A program made the translations under genes and the position numbers. The notes beneath the pieces were generated by a model, which saw only the letters and a program-made list of their open reading frames with translations, searched no databases and had not been told where the DNA came from. Source: Taishania sp965247975 (GTDB lineage: Bacteria; Bacteroidota; Bacteroidia; Flavobacteriales_D; Crocinitomicaceae). From it: a stretch of DNA of 64,000 nucleotides. Where the stretch lies: contig OZ252050.1 in NCBI GenBank assembly GCA_965247975.1, positions 3,472,001-3,536,000 of the forward strand, read 5' to 3'. Shown here piece by piece: positions 54,119-63,789 of the stretch; position 1 is the first letter of the stretch; each line of letters starts with the position of its first letter.

Positions 54119-55753
54119 ATGGCAAAGGAAATTTATTTCGACGTTGAAGCGAGAGAAAAACTAAAAAGAGGCGTTGATGCATTAGCAAACGCGGTGAAAG
54201 TGACACTCGGACCTAAAGGAAGAAATGTTGTAATAGGCAAAAAATTCGGTGCACCGCAAGTAACTAAAGATGGTGTTTCGGTAGCCAAAGAAATTGAGTT
54301 GAAAGACCCAATCGAAAATATGGGTGCTCAAATGGTTAAAGAAGTTGCTTCTAAAACAGCTGATATTGCTGGAGACGGCACTACAACTGCAACGGTTTTG
54401 GCACAAGCAATCATCACAACGGGATTGAAAAATGTTGCTGCTGGTGCAAATCCAATGGATTTGAAACGTGGAATCGACAAAGCAGTAACTGAAATCGTGA
54501 AAAACCTAAAAAGTCTTTCAAAAGAAGTTGGTTCTGATAATGATAAAATCAAACAGATTGCAACTATTTCAGCTAACAATGATGAAGTTATCGGTGCGTT
54601 GATTGCGGAAGCAATGAAAAAAGTTGGTAACGATGGTGTAATTACTGTTGAAGAAGCAAAAGGAACGGAGACTGAAGTGAAAACAGTTGAAGGAATGCAA
54701 TTTGATCGTGGTTATTTGTCGCCTTATTTTGTGACTAACACTGAAAAAATGATTGTTGATATGGACAATCCTCAAATCTTGATTTACGACAAGAAAATCT
54801 CGAACATGAAGGAGTTGCTTCCAATTTTAGAACCTGTTGCGCAAGCGGGAAGATCTTTGTTGATCATTGCAGAAGATTTAGATGGCGAAGCATTGGCAAC
54901 CTTGGTTGTGAATCGCATTCGTGGATCATTGAAAGTAGCTGCTGTTAAAGCTCCAGGATTTGGTGACCGTAGAAAAGCAATGTTGGAAGATATCGCTATT
55001 TTGACAGGCGGACAAGTAATCTCTGAAGAAAGAGGTTATACACTTGAAAACGCAACACTCGATATGTTGGGTACCGCTGAGAAAATTGAAATCGACAAAG
55101 ACAATACAACGATTGTGAATGGTGCCGGAAACAAAGAAGATATCAAAGCAAGAGTTGGTCAAATTAGAGCTCAAATTGAATCGACAACTTCAGATTACGA
55201 CAAAGAAAAATTGCAAGAACGTTTGGCTAAATTAGCGGGTGGAGTTGCCGTTTTATATGTTGGAGCAGCGTCTGAAATCGAAATGAAAGAGAAAAAAGAC
55301 CGAGTTGATGATGCTTTGGCTGCGACAAGAGCTGCAGTTGAAGAAGGAATCGTTCCTGGTGGTGGAGTTGCTTTGATCAGAAGCATCAATTCTTTGGAAA
55401 AATTAAAAGGCGAAAACGAAGACGAAACAACTGGAATCATGATTGTTCGTCGTGCCATCGAAGAACCATTGCGCCAAATAGTTGCAAATTGCGGTTTGGA
55501 AGGTGCAGTGATCGTTGAAACCGTGCGCAACGGAAAAGACGATTATGGCTACAATGCACGAACTGAAGTATTCGAAAATTTATACAAAGCAGGTGTAATC
55601 GATCCAACCAAAGTTACACGTATCGCTATTGAGAATGCAGCGTCAATTGCATCCATGTTGTTGACAACTGAATGTGTTATCGCAGACGAACAAGAAGAAG
55701 CCGGTGCTCACATGCACGGAGGAATGCCTGGAGGTATGCCTGGAATGATGTAG
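54119..55753 (+). CDS. groEL: Chaperonin GroEL
   Basis: A 544-residue GroEL, a 14-mer ATP-driven folding chamber. Motifs include VKVTLGPKGRNVV, DGVSVAKEIEL, AGDGTTTATVLAQAI (ATP site), GYLSPYFVTN, KAPGFGDRRKAMLEDIA, and AAVEEGIVPGGGVALIR. The C-terminal tail is Gly/Met-rich (HMHGGMPGGMPGMM), as in most GroELs. It forms an operon with groES. Confidence 0.97.
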   Translation: MAKEIYFDVEAREKLKRGVDALANAVKVTLGPKGRNVVIGKKFGAPQVTKDGVSVAKEIELKDPIENMGAQMVKEVASKTADIAGDGTTTATVLAQAIITTGLKNVAAGANPMDLKRGIDKAVTEIVKNLKSLSKEVGSDNDKIKQIATISANNDEVIGALIAEAMKKVGNDGVITVEEAKGTETEVKTVEGMQFDRGYLSPYFVTNTEKMIVDMDNPQILIYDKKISNMKELLPILEPVAQAGRSLLIIAEDLDGEALATLVVNRIRGSLKVAAVKAPGFGDRRKAMLEDIAILTGGQVISEERGYTLENATLDMLGTAEKIEIDKDNTTIVNGAGNKEDIKARVGQIRAQIESTTSDYDKEKLQERLAKLAGGVAVLYVGAASEIEMKEKKDRVDDALAATRAAVEEGIVPGGGVALIRSINSLEKLKGENEDETTGIMIVRRAIEEPLRQIVANCGLEGAVIVETVRNGKDDYGYNARTEVFENLYKAGVIDPTKVTRIAIENAASIASMLLTTECVIADEQEEAGAHMHGGMPGGMPGMM

Positions 55754-55754
55754 C

Positions 55755-55808
55755 TTCGACAGGCTCAGCTACCAATTCGACAGGCTCAGCTAACAATTCG
55801 AAAAGCTA
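55755..55808 (+). repeat. TTCGACAGGCTCAGC short repeats after groEL
   Basis: Two copies of TTCGACAGGCTCAGCTA (from 55756 and 55778) and a degenerate third (TTCGAAAAGCTAAG from 55797) are spaced about 20 bp apart, just after the groEL stop. The core resembles dispersed REP-like intergenic elements known from many bacteria. Confidence 0.65.
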
Positions 55809-55901
55809 AGGCCGAACTAGCGCTCCAATGAATTTAACTAGTGAACGGCGCTAAAAAGCAACTTCAAAAATTAGTTTATCCATTGGATGAATGAAAAAAT
55901 A

Positions 55902-55939
55902 AAAAATCCCTTGCTCAGTATATCGAGCAGGGGATTTTT
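55902..55939. terminator. Bidirectional terminator between groEL and the FG-GAP protein gene
   Basis: AAAAATCCCTTGCTC (55902-55916) pairs with GAGCAGGGGATTTTT (55925-55939), a 15-bp stem with one wobble and an 8-nt loop. T-rich on both strands, and located between two convergent genes. Confidence 0.85.
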
Positions 55940-55962
55940 ACTTTGGAGATAAAACTTAAATT

Positions 55963-58900
55963 CTAGTTTTGGATTGCAATTGGAAATCTGTATGTTATTT
56001 CGTCTTCATTTTTAATCAGGACATGGTAAATGCCATCAGCAATGTTTGCTTCATCGACAGTCCTGTTGGTCGTATTTTCGAATTTTTCAGAATAAACCAA
56101 TTTCCCAGCATTGTTGTAGATGAATAATTGATTAAACTCAAAAATATCCGAAGTCACATAAAATGTTCCTGTCGTTGGATTCGGAAACAATTTCACGAAA
56201 TCAATACTTACCTCATCAATCGAATTGCAATTATCAACAATTACATTCCCAGTTCCAGTACCGGTGCAACCTAATGAGTTCGTAATGGAATACGTATAAG
56301 GATGTGTACCTAAACCAGCCATTTGCGGGAAAAACAAATTGGCGATTACTCCAGATCCTGCGTAATTACCTCCAGCAGGAGAAGCATACGTCATTGCCGA
56401 AACAGGCGCTGTAAGACAAATAATTGGATCATTTTGAACTGTAACAATTGGACTCGGATTAACCGTAATTGTCACTGGCAATGAAGTAGAAAAACAACCT
56501 CCAGCTTCGGTTGAAGTAACCGTAATGTTGCCTCCTTCGCTAACCCAAATACTTTGACCATTCAAGCCATTAGACCATGACTCCGTATTATTCTGTGAGC
56601 TTGTCAATTGTACGCTGTCACCTTCACAAAATTCAGTTGGGCCGTTTGCTGATATTATCGGAACGGAAGGCAATGGATTTACTATGACCGTGATTGTATC
56701 TGACGAAGCAGATAGACAACCATTAACATTTGCGAAAACATAATAATCGCCTGCTGTCGTTACGTTGATTGTTTGTCCACTCAATCCGTTTGACCATGTA
56801 TTTCCTAGTGCTGAAGAAGTCAATGGAACAGAACCTCCTGCACAAAAAGTTAAAGGTCCGCCTGGTGAAATTGTTGGCACTGCTGGTGGATTTGAAACAG
56901 TCACCGTTACTGGTAAACTTGTTGAAGTACATCCATTAACACCTGTTTTAGTAACAGTGATTATGTTTGAAGTTGAAACGTTGATGGTTGGAGTTGTTGC
57001 ACTCGTTGACCACAAAATACCACTTGTTTCGGAAGATGTTAAATCAACACTTTCGCCTGTGCAAAATGATGTCGGTCCGGAAGCTGAAATTACTGGCGTT
57101 GCCGGTGTAGCAAGAAGACTAACAGTAATGACATTGGAAACTGGAGACACACATCCATTTCCATCTGTGAAAGTCGCCGAATAATTACCTGGATTCGTTG
57201 CTGTAATCGTTTGTCCTGGCGCAAAATTGCTCCAATTATTTCCCGTTGGTTGATTTGATTGTAAGCTTACTGAGCCTCCTGGACAAAATGAAACTGGTCC
57301 AAGGGGATTAATGATTGGCGCCGCTGGTAAGCCATTTACAACGACATTGATTGGTGTCGAACTTGGTGAAACACATCCATTTGCATCTGTATGTTGAACA
57401 GTATAAGTACCTGAATTTGAAACGGTAATGTTTTGGGTATTTCCACTTGGTGTCCACAAGTTATTTGTAGCGTACGAAGAGCTTAAAACAACGTTGTTTC
57501 CTGAACAAAAAGTCAATGGACCACTTGCGCTCACTGTTGGAGCATTCGGTAAACTGTTTTCAGTCACAACAATGGAAGCAGGTGTGGATGAACATCCAAA
57601 TCCGTTGACTTGAGTTAAAGTATATGTGCCAGGAGAAGTAGCTGTGATTGATTGCGTACCTTCCAATGTTGACCAACTGTTATTATTCGGTAATGATGAA
57701 CTGAGCACCAATGAACCGCCATCGCAGTAAGAATCTGTTGCACCATTTGTTATCGTTGCTGGACTCGGATTTGGATTCACTGTTACAACAATTGTATTCG
57801 AAGGTGCGGATATACATCCTGCATTGTTGACCGTTACACTATAACTGTTAGATGCATTTGCAACCAAGGTATTGTTTGTTGTTAAATTTGACCAAACGTT
57901 ATTTGAAGGAGCAGAGGAAGTCAGTGTAACACTATTTCCGTTGCAAAAAGTTGTTGGTCCAGAAGCCGTTATTGTTGGAGTTGGTGGATAGGTATTTACC
58001 GTTATAGTAACTGGTAAAGACGTTAGTGCAGGGCAACTTGGAAAATTTGTCGATACAGTATAGGTTCCAGAAGATGTCACTGTTATATTTTCTGTTGTTG
58101 CGGCATTCGACCAAATAATAGGTGAATCAATGGAAGATGTTAAAACTACTGAACCTCCCGTGCAAAAAGTCGTTGGTCCTGAAGCCGAAATGATTGGTGT
58201 TGTATTTACGATAACATTAACAGGCAAAGAAGTATCACTTGGACATCCTCCAGGATTGTAAACAACCGAATAATCTCCCGTGGCACTTACAGTAATTGAT
58301 TGTGTCGTTAAACCGTTTGACCATACATTATTGGTCGGATAAGAAGATGTCAAAGTCACTGTACCTCCCGCACATAAAGTTGTTGGTCCGCTCGCAGTAA
58401 TTGTTGGTGCTGGTGGAGACGAATTAACTACAGTTAGAGAATTCGAAGTGCTTTCACACCAAAAACTCGGTCCTTGGGATGTTGTGACATTGTAGGTTCC
58501 AGAAGTTGTTACATTAATTGTTTGCGCTGAACCACTTGGATTCCAATCGTAAATTGTTGATGGCGTGGAGGTCAAATCAACACTTCCTCCAACGCAAAAA
58601 GTTAAAGGACCAGAAGCTGAGATTAATGCTGTGTTATTCAATAAGACCGTAAATGTATTTGCAGATTCGTTGACCACGACAGCATCAATACGACTATCGT
58701 TGTTCAAATTTCCAAGTACCAATTGGCGCGGCCCCAAACCTGTACTGAATTTCTCATAAAAGGTAAATGAACCTGCACCATTTCCTAAAAACAAACCAAC
58801 AATTCCTGTGGATACATTTGAAATTCGAAATGCCACCAAGACATCCAAGTTGTTGTCCAGATTGAAATCTCCTAATTGAATACTTGAAGCTTCACCAGCT

Positions 58901-60774
58901 GTCAAATTGGTATTTGCTGCAGTAGAGAAAGTACCGCTTCCATTATTTAATAATCTGGAGAAATTACTACTCGTAAAATTGGAGACAACTAAATCAAGAT
59001 CGCCATCGTTATCAATATCTCCTGCATCGATATCCGAAGGGGCTGTTTGAACCGTATAAGTTGCAGCCGATCCAAAAGTTCCACTCCCAGAATTCATAAA
59101 AACAGAAATTGTATTCGTTCCTCCGTTTGTTACTGCAACATCTTTAAATGTATCGCCATTTAAATTCTTTACTACAATGGAAGTTGGTCCCGCTCCTGTT
59201 GTATATGCCGTTGGACTTCCAAAACTCCCAGCACCATTTCCAAGTAAAACAGAAAATTGATTTGCCGCATTTGTAACGAGAACATCCAAATTTCCATCGT
59301 TATTAATGTCTTCCAACGATATGTTATTCGGAGATGCATTGCACCCGAAACTAGTAATTGTTGGAAAACTCCCTGAACCATTTCCAAGTAAAACCGAAAT
59401 TGTACCAGCAGTTTCATTCACGGTAACTGCATCTAAAATCCCGTTATTATTTACGTCACCAACGACAACTGTTTTTGGTCCACTGCCCACTGCAAAAGAA
59501 GTTCCAGCTCCAAATCCACCAGCACCATTTCCCAAATGCAAGGTCATTTGATTTGATGTGCTGTTCGCGATTAAAATGTCATTGTTCGAATCTCCATTCA
59601 TATCAGCCGTTGCAATTCCGTACGGTGCACCTGAAGAAAGTATTGTGCGACTATCTGGAAACGACAGTGAACCAGTTCCAACATAAACAGGCATCACTTG
59701 ACCAATAAAAGTAGATACTGCGATGTCCAAGTTGGCATCGCCATTAAAATTTCCAATGATTAAATCGCGTGGATTTCCAACCAAATTGCTTTGCACATGT
59801 GCTGCAAACGTTCCACCAGTTTGACCTTTAAAAACTGAAAGCGTATTTGTTAAACCATTTACAACAGCGATGTCTAATTTTCCATCATTATCTAAATCTC
59901 CTAAATCCAAACCATATGGACTTTCACCACAAGGATAATTCACGGCTGTTGCGTACACTCCAGCTCCTGTATTCAATAATACCGAAACCGTATTCCCCAA
60001 ACGATTGCTTGCAGCGATGTCAATTAAACCATCCGCGTTAAAGTCACCTGTTCCAAGTTCGTAACAGCTAGAACCTGTTGAATAATTCGTTACGGCTCCA
60101 AACGATCCTGCTCCATTTCCAAATCGAACTGAAACGTTACCTCCGCCTTCGTTAGCCGTTGCAACATCTTTAAATCCATCGTTGTTTAAGTCTGCAACAC
60201 GAATTCCATACGTTGCGGCAGCCATTGAAAAATAAGTTCCACCTGTAAATGTGCCCAAAAGTGCAGGTTGATTCAAAAAGATGTTAAATCCACCTGAATT
60301 GGTGCCAACAACGAAATCAATCGCGCTATCGCCATTAAAATCTCCAATATCAATGCTTCGAGGACCTGTGTTTGGCGTGTAGTTTACCGCAGCTTGAAAA
60401 GTGCCGTCGCCATTTCCCATGAGTACAGATACATTTGCTGGACTAAAATTTGCAACCAACAAATCTAGATCTCCATCGCCGTTGAAATCTCCCGCTCTCA
60501 ATGCCGACGGTCTTGTTCCTCCTTCAACTAAAGATGGTGGATCGAAGGTGGCATCGCCGTTGCCCTTCATTACATTTATTTTCAGTGTACCAATGGTAAA
60601 GTTTGCAATAACTAGATCTAAAATACCATCATTATCAAAATCTCCTTTTTCAATAGTAACTCCATTGGTAGGTCCTGCAAACGAATGATCAAATAAAGAA
60701 GATAAGCAAGCGGATTGGCCAAATGAAAAACCAGTTAGCATCAAAGCGAATAGTGGGAAGTAAAATTTCCTCAT
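55963..60774 (-). CDS. Giant surface protein: FG-GAP/VCBS repeats, Ig-like repeats, T9SS type A sorting domain
   Basis: A 1,603-residue exported protein; start at ATG 60774 gives the signal peptide MRKFYFPLFALMLTGFSFGQ (an upstream ATG at 60792 only adds six residues). Residues about 25-715 are a long series of FG-GAP/VCBS repeats with calcium-loop-like patterns (DFDNDGILDLVIAN, DFNGDGDLDLLVAN, DLDNDGKLDIAVVN), probably a beta-propeller-type adhesin. Residues about 718-1490 are roughly ten Ig-like units beginning ASGPTTFCxGGSVxLTSS. The last ~75 residues (VKLFPNPTTGTFYVTSD to YHVLIKNEDE) are a T9SS type A C-terminal sorting domain. A surface adhesin is likely, but the ligand is unknown. Confidence 0.9.
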   Translation of the reverse strand: MRKFYFPLFALMLTGFSFGQSACLSSLFDHSFAGPTNGVTIEKGDFDNDGILDLVIANFTIGTLKINVMKGNGDATFDPPSLVEGGTRPSALRAGDFNGDGDLDLLVANFSPANVSVLMGNGDGTFQAAVNYTPNTGPRSIDIGDFNGDSAIDFVVGTNSGGFNIFLNQPALLGTFTGGTYFSMAAATYGIRVADLNNDGFKDVATANEGGGNVSVRFGNGAGSFGAVTNYSTGSSCYELGTGDFNADGLIDIAASNRLGNTVSVLLNTGAGVYATAVNYPCGESPYGLDLGDLDNDGKLDIAVVNGLTNTLSVFKGQTGGTFAAHVQSNLVGNPRDLIIGNFNGDANLDIAVSTFIGQVMPVYVGTGSLSFPDSRTILSSGAPYGIATADMNGDSNNDILIANSTSNQMTLHLGNGAGGFGAGTSFAVGSGPKTVVVGDVNNNGILDAVTVNETAGTISVLLGNGSGSFPTITSFGCNASPNNISLEDINNDGNLDVLVTNAANQFSVLLGNGAGSFGSPTAYTTGAGPTSIVVKNLNGDTFKDVAVTNGGTNTISVFMNSGSGTFGSAATYTVQTAPSDIDAGDIDNDGDLDLVVSNFTSSNFSRLLNNGSGTFSTAANTNLTAGEASSIQLGDFNLDNNLDVLVAFRISNVSTGIVGLFLGNGAGSFTFYEKFSTGLGPRQLVLGNLNNDSRIDAVVVNESANTFTVLLNNTALISASGPLTFCVGGSVDLTSTPSTIYDWNPSGSAQTINVTTSGTYNVTTSQGPSFWCESTSNSLTVVNSSPPAPTITASGPTTLCAGGTVTLTSSYPTNNVWSNGLTTQSITVSATGDYSVVYNPGGCPSDTSLPVNVIVNTTPIISASGPTTFCTGGSVVLTSSIDSPIIWSNAATTENITVTSSGTYTVSTNFPSCPALTSLPVTITVNTYPPTPTITASGPTTFCNGNSVTLTSSAPSNNVWSNLTTNNTLVANASNSYSVTVNNAGCISAPSNTIVVTVNPNPSPATITNGATDSYCDGGSLVLSSSLPNNNSWSTLEGTQSITATSPGTYTLTQVNGFGCSSTPASIVVTENSLPNAPTVSASGPLTFCSGNNVVLSSSYATNNLWTPSGNTQNITVSNSGTYTVQHTDANGCVSPSSTPINVVVNGLPAAPIINPLGPVSFCPGGSVSLQSNQPTGNNWSNFAPGQTITATNPGNYSATFTDGNGCVSPVSNVITVSLLATPATPVISASGPTSFCTGESVDLTSSETSGILWSTSATTPTINVSTSNIITVTKTGVNGCTSTSLPVTVTVSNPPAVPTISPGGPLTFCAGGSVPLTSSALGNTWSNGLSGQTINVTTAGDYYVFANVNGCLSASSDTITVIVNPLPSVPIISANGPTEFCEGDSVQLTSSQNNTESWSNGLNGQSIWVSEGGNITVTSTEAGGCFSTSLPVTITVNPSPIVTVQNDPIICLTAPVSAMTYASPAGGNYAGSGVIANLFFPQMAGLGTHPYTYSITNSLGCTGTGTGNVIVDNCNSIDEVSIDFVKLFPNPTTGTFYVTSDIFEFNQLFIYNNAGKLVYSEKFENTTNRTVDEANIADGIYHVLIKNEDEITYRFPIAIQN

Positions 60775-60833
60775 AATGTAACAATATTGCACTTGCCACG
60801 TAGACTTTTGTAAACATGGCTAGATTTTAGTTC

Positions 60834-60841
60834 CAAAGATA
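60834..60841 (-). promoter_or_regulatory. -7 box of the FG-GAP protein gene
   Basis: On the minus strand this reads TATCTTTG, an exact TAnnTTTG match 59 bp upstream of the ATG at 60774. No TTG at -33 spacing. Confidence 0.4.
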
Positions 60842-60971
60842 GACTATTTTAAAAAGTCCCTTTTTTGAGCGAATTTGCCATTTTTTTAAACTGAAAAAAT
60901 TTAAATATATTAACTATAATACTGAAAATCAAATAATTATATGTCGTTTTAATGTGACGTTGAAATGCCGT

Positions 60972-60979
60972 AATTTTGC
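60972..60979 (+). promoter_or_regulatory. -7 box of the T9SS type B protein gene
   Basis: TAATTTTG is an exact TAnnTTTG match 62 bp before the ATG at 61042. No well-spaced -33 TTG. With 60834-60841 it forms a divergent promoter region. Confidence 0.4.
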
Positions 60980-61041
60980 AATTTAGGATGAAAGGTCTAA
61001 AATTATTTATTAACCACTGTTTGTTATTAATCACTGTATAA

Positions 61042-63789
61042 ATGACAGGAACTAAGTTACATACTCTGTTCGCTTCACTTTGTTTGGTACTTTCCTTGAG
61101 TACACATGCACAGCAAGACGTGTGGTTACAATCGTATTCACTCCCAGTTTCTGAATGCGGAATGTCGAATTCCGAAATTGTGCAAGTCTCTATTTTGAAT
61201 AACAGTGCCATTCCGATGGTGTTTAATACAATTACGGCATATTATAATGTAGATTCTGGACCTGTGACCTCTCAAGTAATTGGTGCAACATTAAGTGGAA
61301 ATGCATCTATTAATTTTGCTTTCAACGTGAACGCCAATTTATCGGCATGCGGATCACATACTATAAAAGTATGGGTTTCTCGTCCAAATGATCCAAACCA
61401 AAACAACGATACACTTCAATGGGTGGTTCAAAATGATTGTAATATAATTCCTGGAGATATTTTATCAACCTCATCAGTCTGTGCCTCAAACAATTCTGGA
61501 GCTCTGAATTTATCAGGTTGGTCGAATGGGACAATCACAGATTGGCAAAGTTCAATAAATGGTGGTGGATCGTGGTCAGGATTAGGAAACAATACGACAA
61601 CTTATAATTATACAAACATCAGTCAAAATACCATTTATCGCGTGCTCATTGACGGTGGACAATGCCCTGATGCTTATAGTGACACAGCGCAAATAACAGT
61701 TGTTGCTGCACCGCTTCCTGGCACCATGAATGGCGCTACATCCTTGTGTATTACAAATGCTTCTGGATCAGTGAATTTGTCAGGAACTAGTTCGCCTGTT
61801 TTATCATGGGAATCTTCCACAAATGGAGGTGGAAGTTGGTCAACTATTTCAAACACCACCTATAATTTAAATTACTCCAATTTAACGAGTTCCACATTGT
61901 ATCGCGCTTTGCTCAATGGAAACGAATGTCCTGACATTTATTCCAATACTGCTTTAATAACCATCGATCCATTGAGTGGACCAGGTGTTTTAACAGGCTC
62001 AAACAACTTTTGTGCTTCCAACGCCACTGGTTCTATCACTTTGAGTGGACCAATCGGTCCTGTGTTGTATTGGGAATCTTCAATTAATAATGGTGGGATT
62101 TGGACAAACATTGCGAACACAACCACAACCTTAAATTATAACAATCTTTCTCAAACGACTTGGTATCGCGCTTACACGCAAGGATCTTCCTGCCCAAGCA
62201 TTTACAGCGACACAGCAATCATTACAGTACAAGCCATACCTATCGTTCCTTCGATTTTAGGCACTGATTCTCTGTGCATATCAAATGTAACTGGAACACT
62301 TTCAATTCCAGCGGGATTTACAGTTATGGATTGGGAAATATCCGCCTCAAACGCTGGACCTTGGAGTTCGCTAAGTTCGAATGCATTGACTAATCCTTTT
62401 ACAGGCTTAACATCCACACAATATTATAGAGTGCTTTTGGATGGAAATGATTGTCCCGACTATTATTCGAATATTGGTGTTGTTTATGTTGAGCAATTAA
62501 CCGAAGCTGGACTAATGAGTAGCAACGACACCGTTTGTATTTCAAATCCTAGCGGATCGATCACCGTTGGAGGAAATGTTGGTAACGTAGAGTATTGGCA
62601 ATTTTCTACGAATAATGGAGCAACATGGCAAACCATTTCGAACACTGCAACTACTTATAATTATAATGGACTGACGGATCCAACGCTTTTCCGTGTATTT
62701 ACGGATGGTGGTTTTTGTCCAAGTTATTTTTCAGACACAGTTGAAATCATGATTGCCGACACAATAAAGATAGGTTCCATTGCAGGAGATGGTCTTTTTT
62801 GTGAGGAAGCATTAAGTGGCTCGATCGACATAACTGGAAGTGTTGGTTCCATTTCCAATTGGGAATATTCAACAAACAATGGTGCTAGTTGGACAAACAT
62901 AGCAAATGGAGCAACCTCTTATCCCTATTCAAACGTTACGAATACTACTTGGTACCGCGCGTTTTTTGAAGGAAACGTTTGTCCTGATAAATATTCAGAC
63001 ACAGCGATTATTACGATTGATCCAATTTCTAATGCAGGTTTGCCATTGTCAAATATTTCGGTCTGTGAAGGCGCAGACACAAGCTTGATACTTACAAATT
63101 ATTCAGGAACAAGCATCCAGTGGGAAAGTTCAACGGATGGTATTTCTTGGAGCCAAATGGCAGGCGAAACAAACGTAAATCTCATTTTGCCAGACCAAAT
63201 TGCTTCTTCATATTATAGAGCAATAGTCACAAGTGGAATTTGTCCACCAGACACAACCAATCAGGCGATCATTACCATTAATCCAATTCCGTTAATTACC
63301 ATTTCTGACGATATAACAATTACCGAAGGTGACACGACTTCATTGTTAGGAGTCGGGGGTGCAACAGGAGTATGGTCACCGAACATTTCTATTAATGACA
63401 TCACGATTAATAATCCGGATGTTTATCCCATTGAAACAATCTATTATGTCTATTCTGTTATCGGTGCGAATGGTTGTCCAAATACTGATTCAGTATTGGT
63501 AACTGTCCTTCCTCCTACTTATTTAGACATTAAAAACGTTGTGACTAGAAATGGGGATGGATATAACGATGTTTGGTACATCGAAGGAATCGAAAATTAT
63601 CCAAATACTGAAGTTCATTTGTTCAATATTTATGGTACAGAAGTTTACTCGAATAACTCCTACGCCAATGAATGGGATGGAATGTTGAACGGCAAGAAAC
63701 TTCCGAATGGAACCTATTATTATGTAGTTCATTTAGCAGAAACTGACGAAGAAATCAAAGGAACTGTTTTATTACTTGGCGATGAATAA
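61042..63789 (+). CDS. T9SS type B secreted protein with seven Ig-like repeats (gliding motility-associated C-terminal domain)
   Basis: A 915-residue surface protein with a signal peptide ending LSLSTHAQ. After an N-terminal beta domain (about 25-140, SNSEIVQVSILNNSA, CGSHTIKVWVSRPNDPNQNN) come seven repeats of about 85 residues built on CxSNxSGxxxLSG, W(E/Q)SSxNGGxSW, YRxLxxGxxCPDxYSDTAxIT. The C-terminal ~90 residues (TRNGDGYNDVWYIEGIENYP, VHLFNIYGTEVYSNNSYANE, LPNGTYYYVVHL) are the CHU_C/gliding-motility type B sorting domain. A porP/sprF gene overlaps its 3' end; such pairs usually work together, the PorP/SprF protein carrying its partner to the surface. Confidence 0.92.
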   Translation: MTGTKLHTLFASLCLVLSLSTHAQQDVWLQSYSLPVSECGMSNSEIVQVSILNNSAIPMVFNTITAYYNVDSGPVTSQVIGATLSGNASINFAFNVNANLSACGSHTIKVWVSRPNDPNQNNDTLQWVVQNDCNIIPGDILSTSSVCASNNSGALNLSGWSNGTITDWQSSINGGGSWSGLGNNTTTYNYTNISQNTIYRVLIDGGQCPDAYSDTAQITVVAAPLPGTMNGATSLCITNASGSVNLSGTSSPVLSWESSTNGGGSWSTISNTTYNLNYSNLTSSTLYRALLNGNECPDIYSNTALITIDPLSGPGVLTGSNNFCASNATGSITLSGPIGPVLYWESSINNGGIWTNIANTTTTLNYNNLSQTTWYRAYTQGSSCPSIYSDTAIITVQAIPIVPSILGTDSLCISNVTGTLSIPAGFTVMDWEISASNAGPWSSLSSNALTNPFTGLTSTQYYRVLLDGNDCPDYYSNIGVVYVEQLTEAGLMSSNDTVCISNPSGSITVGGNVGNVEYWQFSTNNGATWQTISNTATTYNYNGLTDPTLFRVFTDGGFCPSYFSDTVEIMIADTIKIGSIAGDGLFCEEALSGSIDITGSVGSISNWEYSTNNGASWTNIANGATSYPYSNVTNTTWYRAFFEGNVCPDKYSDTAIITIDPISNAGLPLSNISVCEGADTSLILTNYSGTSIQWESSTDGISWSQMAGETNVNLILPDQIASSYYRAIVTSGICPPDTTNQAIITINPIPLITISDDITITEGDTTSLLGVGGATGVWSPNISINDITINNPDVYPIETIYYVYSVIGANGCPNTDSVLVTVLPPTYLDIKNVVTRNGDGYNDVWYIEGIENYPNTEVHLFNIYGTEVYSNNSYANEWDGMLNGKKLPNGTYYYVVHLAETDEEIKGTVLLLGDE

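Noticed and set aside
56723..58759. Open frames overlapping the Ig-like repeat region, and apparent DNA repeats that could suggest a CRISPR array
   Set aside because: They follow the codon periodicity of repeated Ig-like domains, with unequal spacing and no short palindromic repeat units or cas genes.
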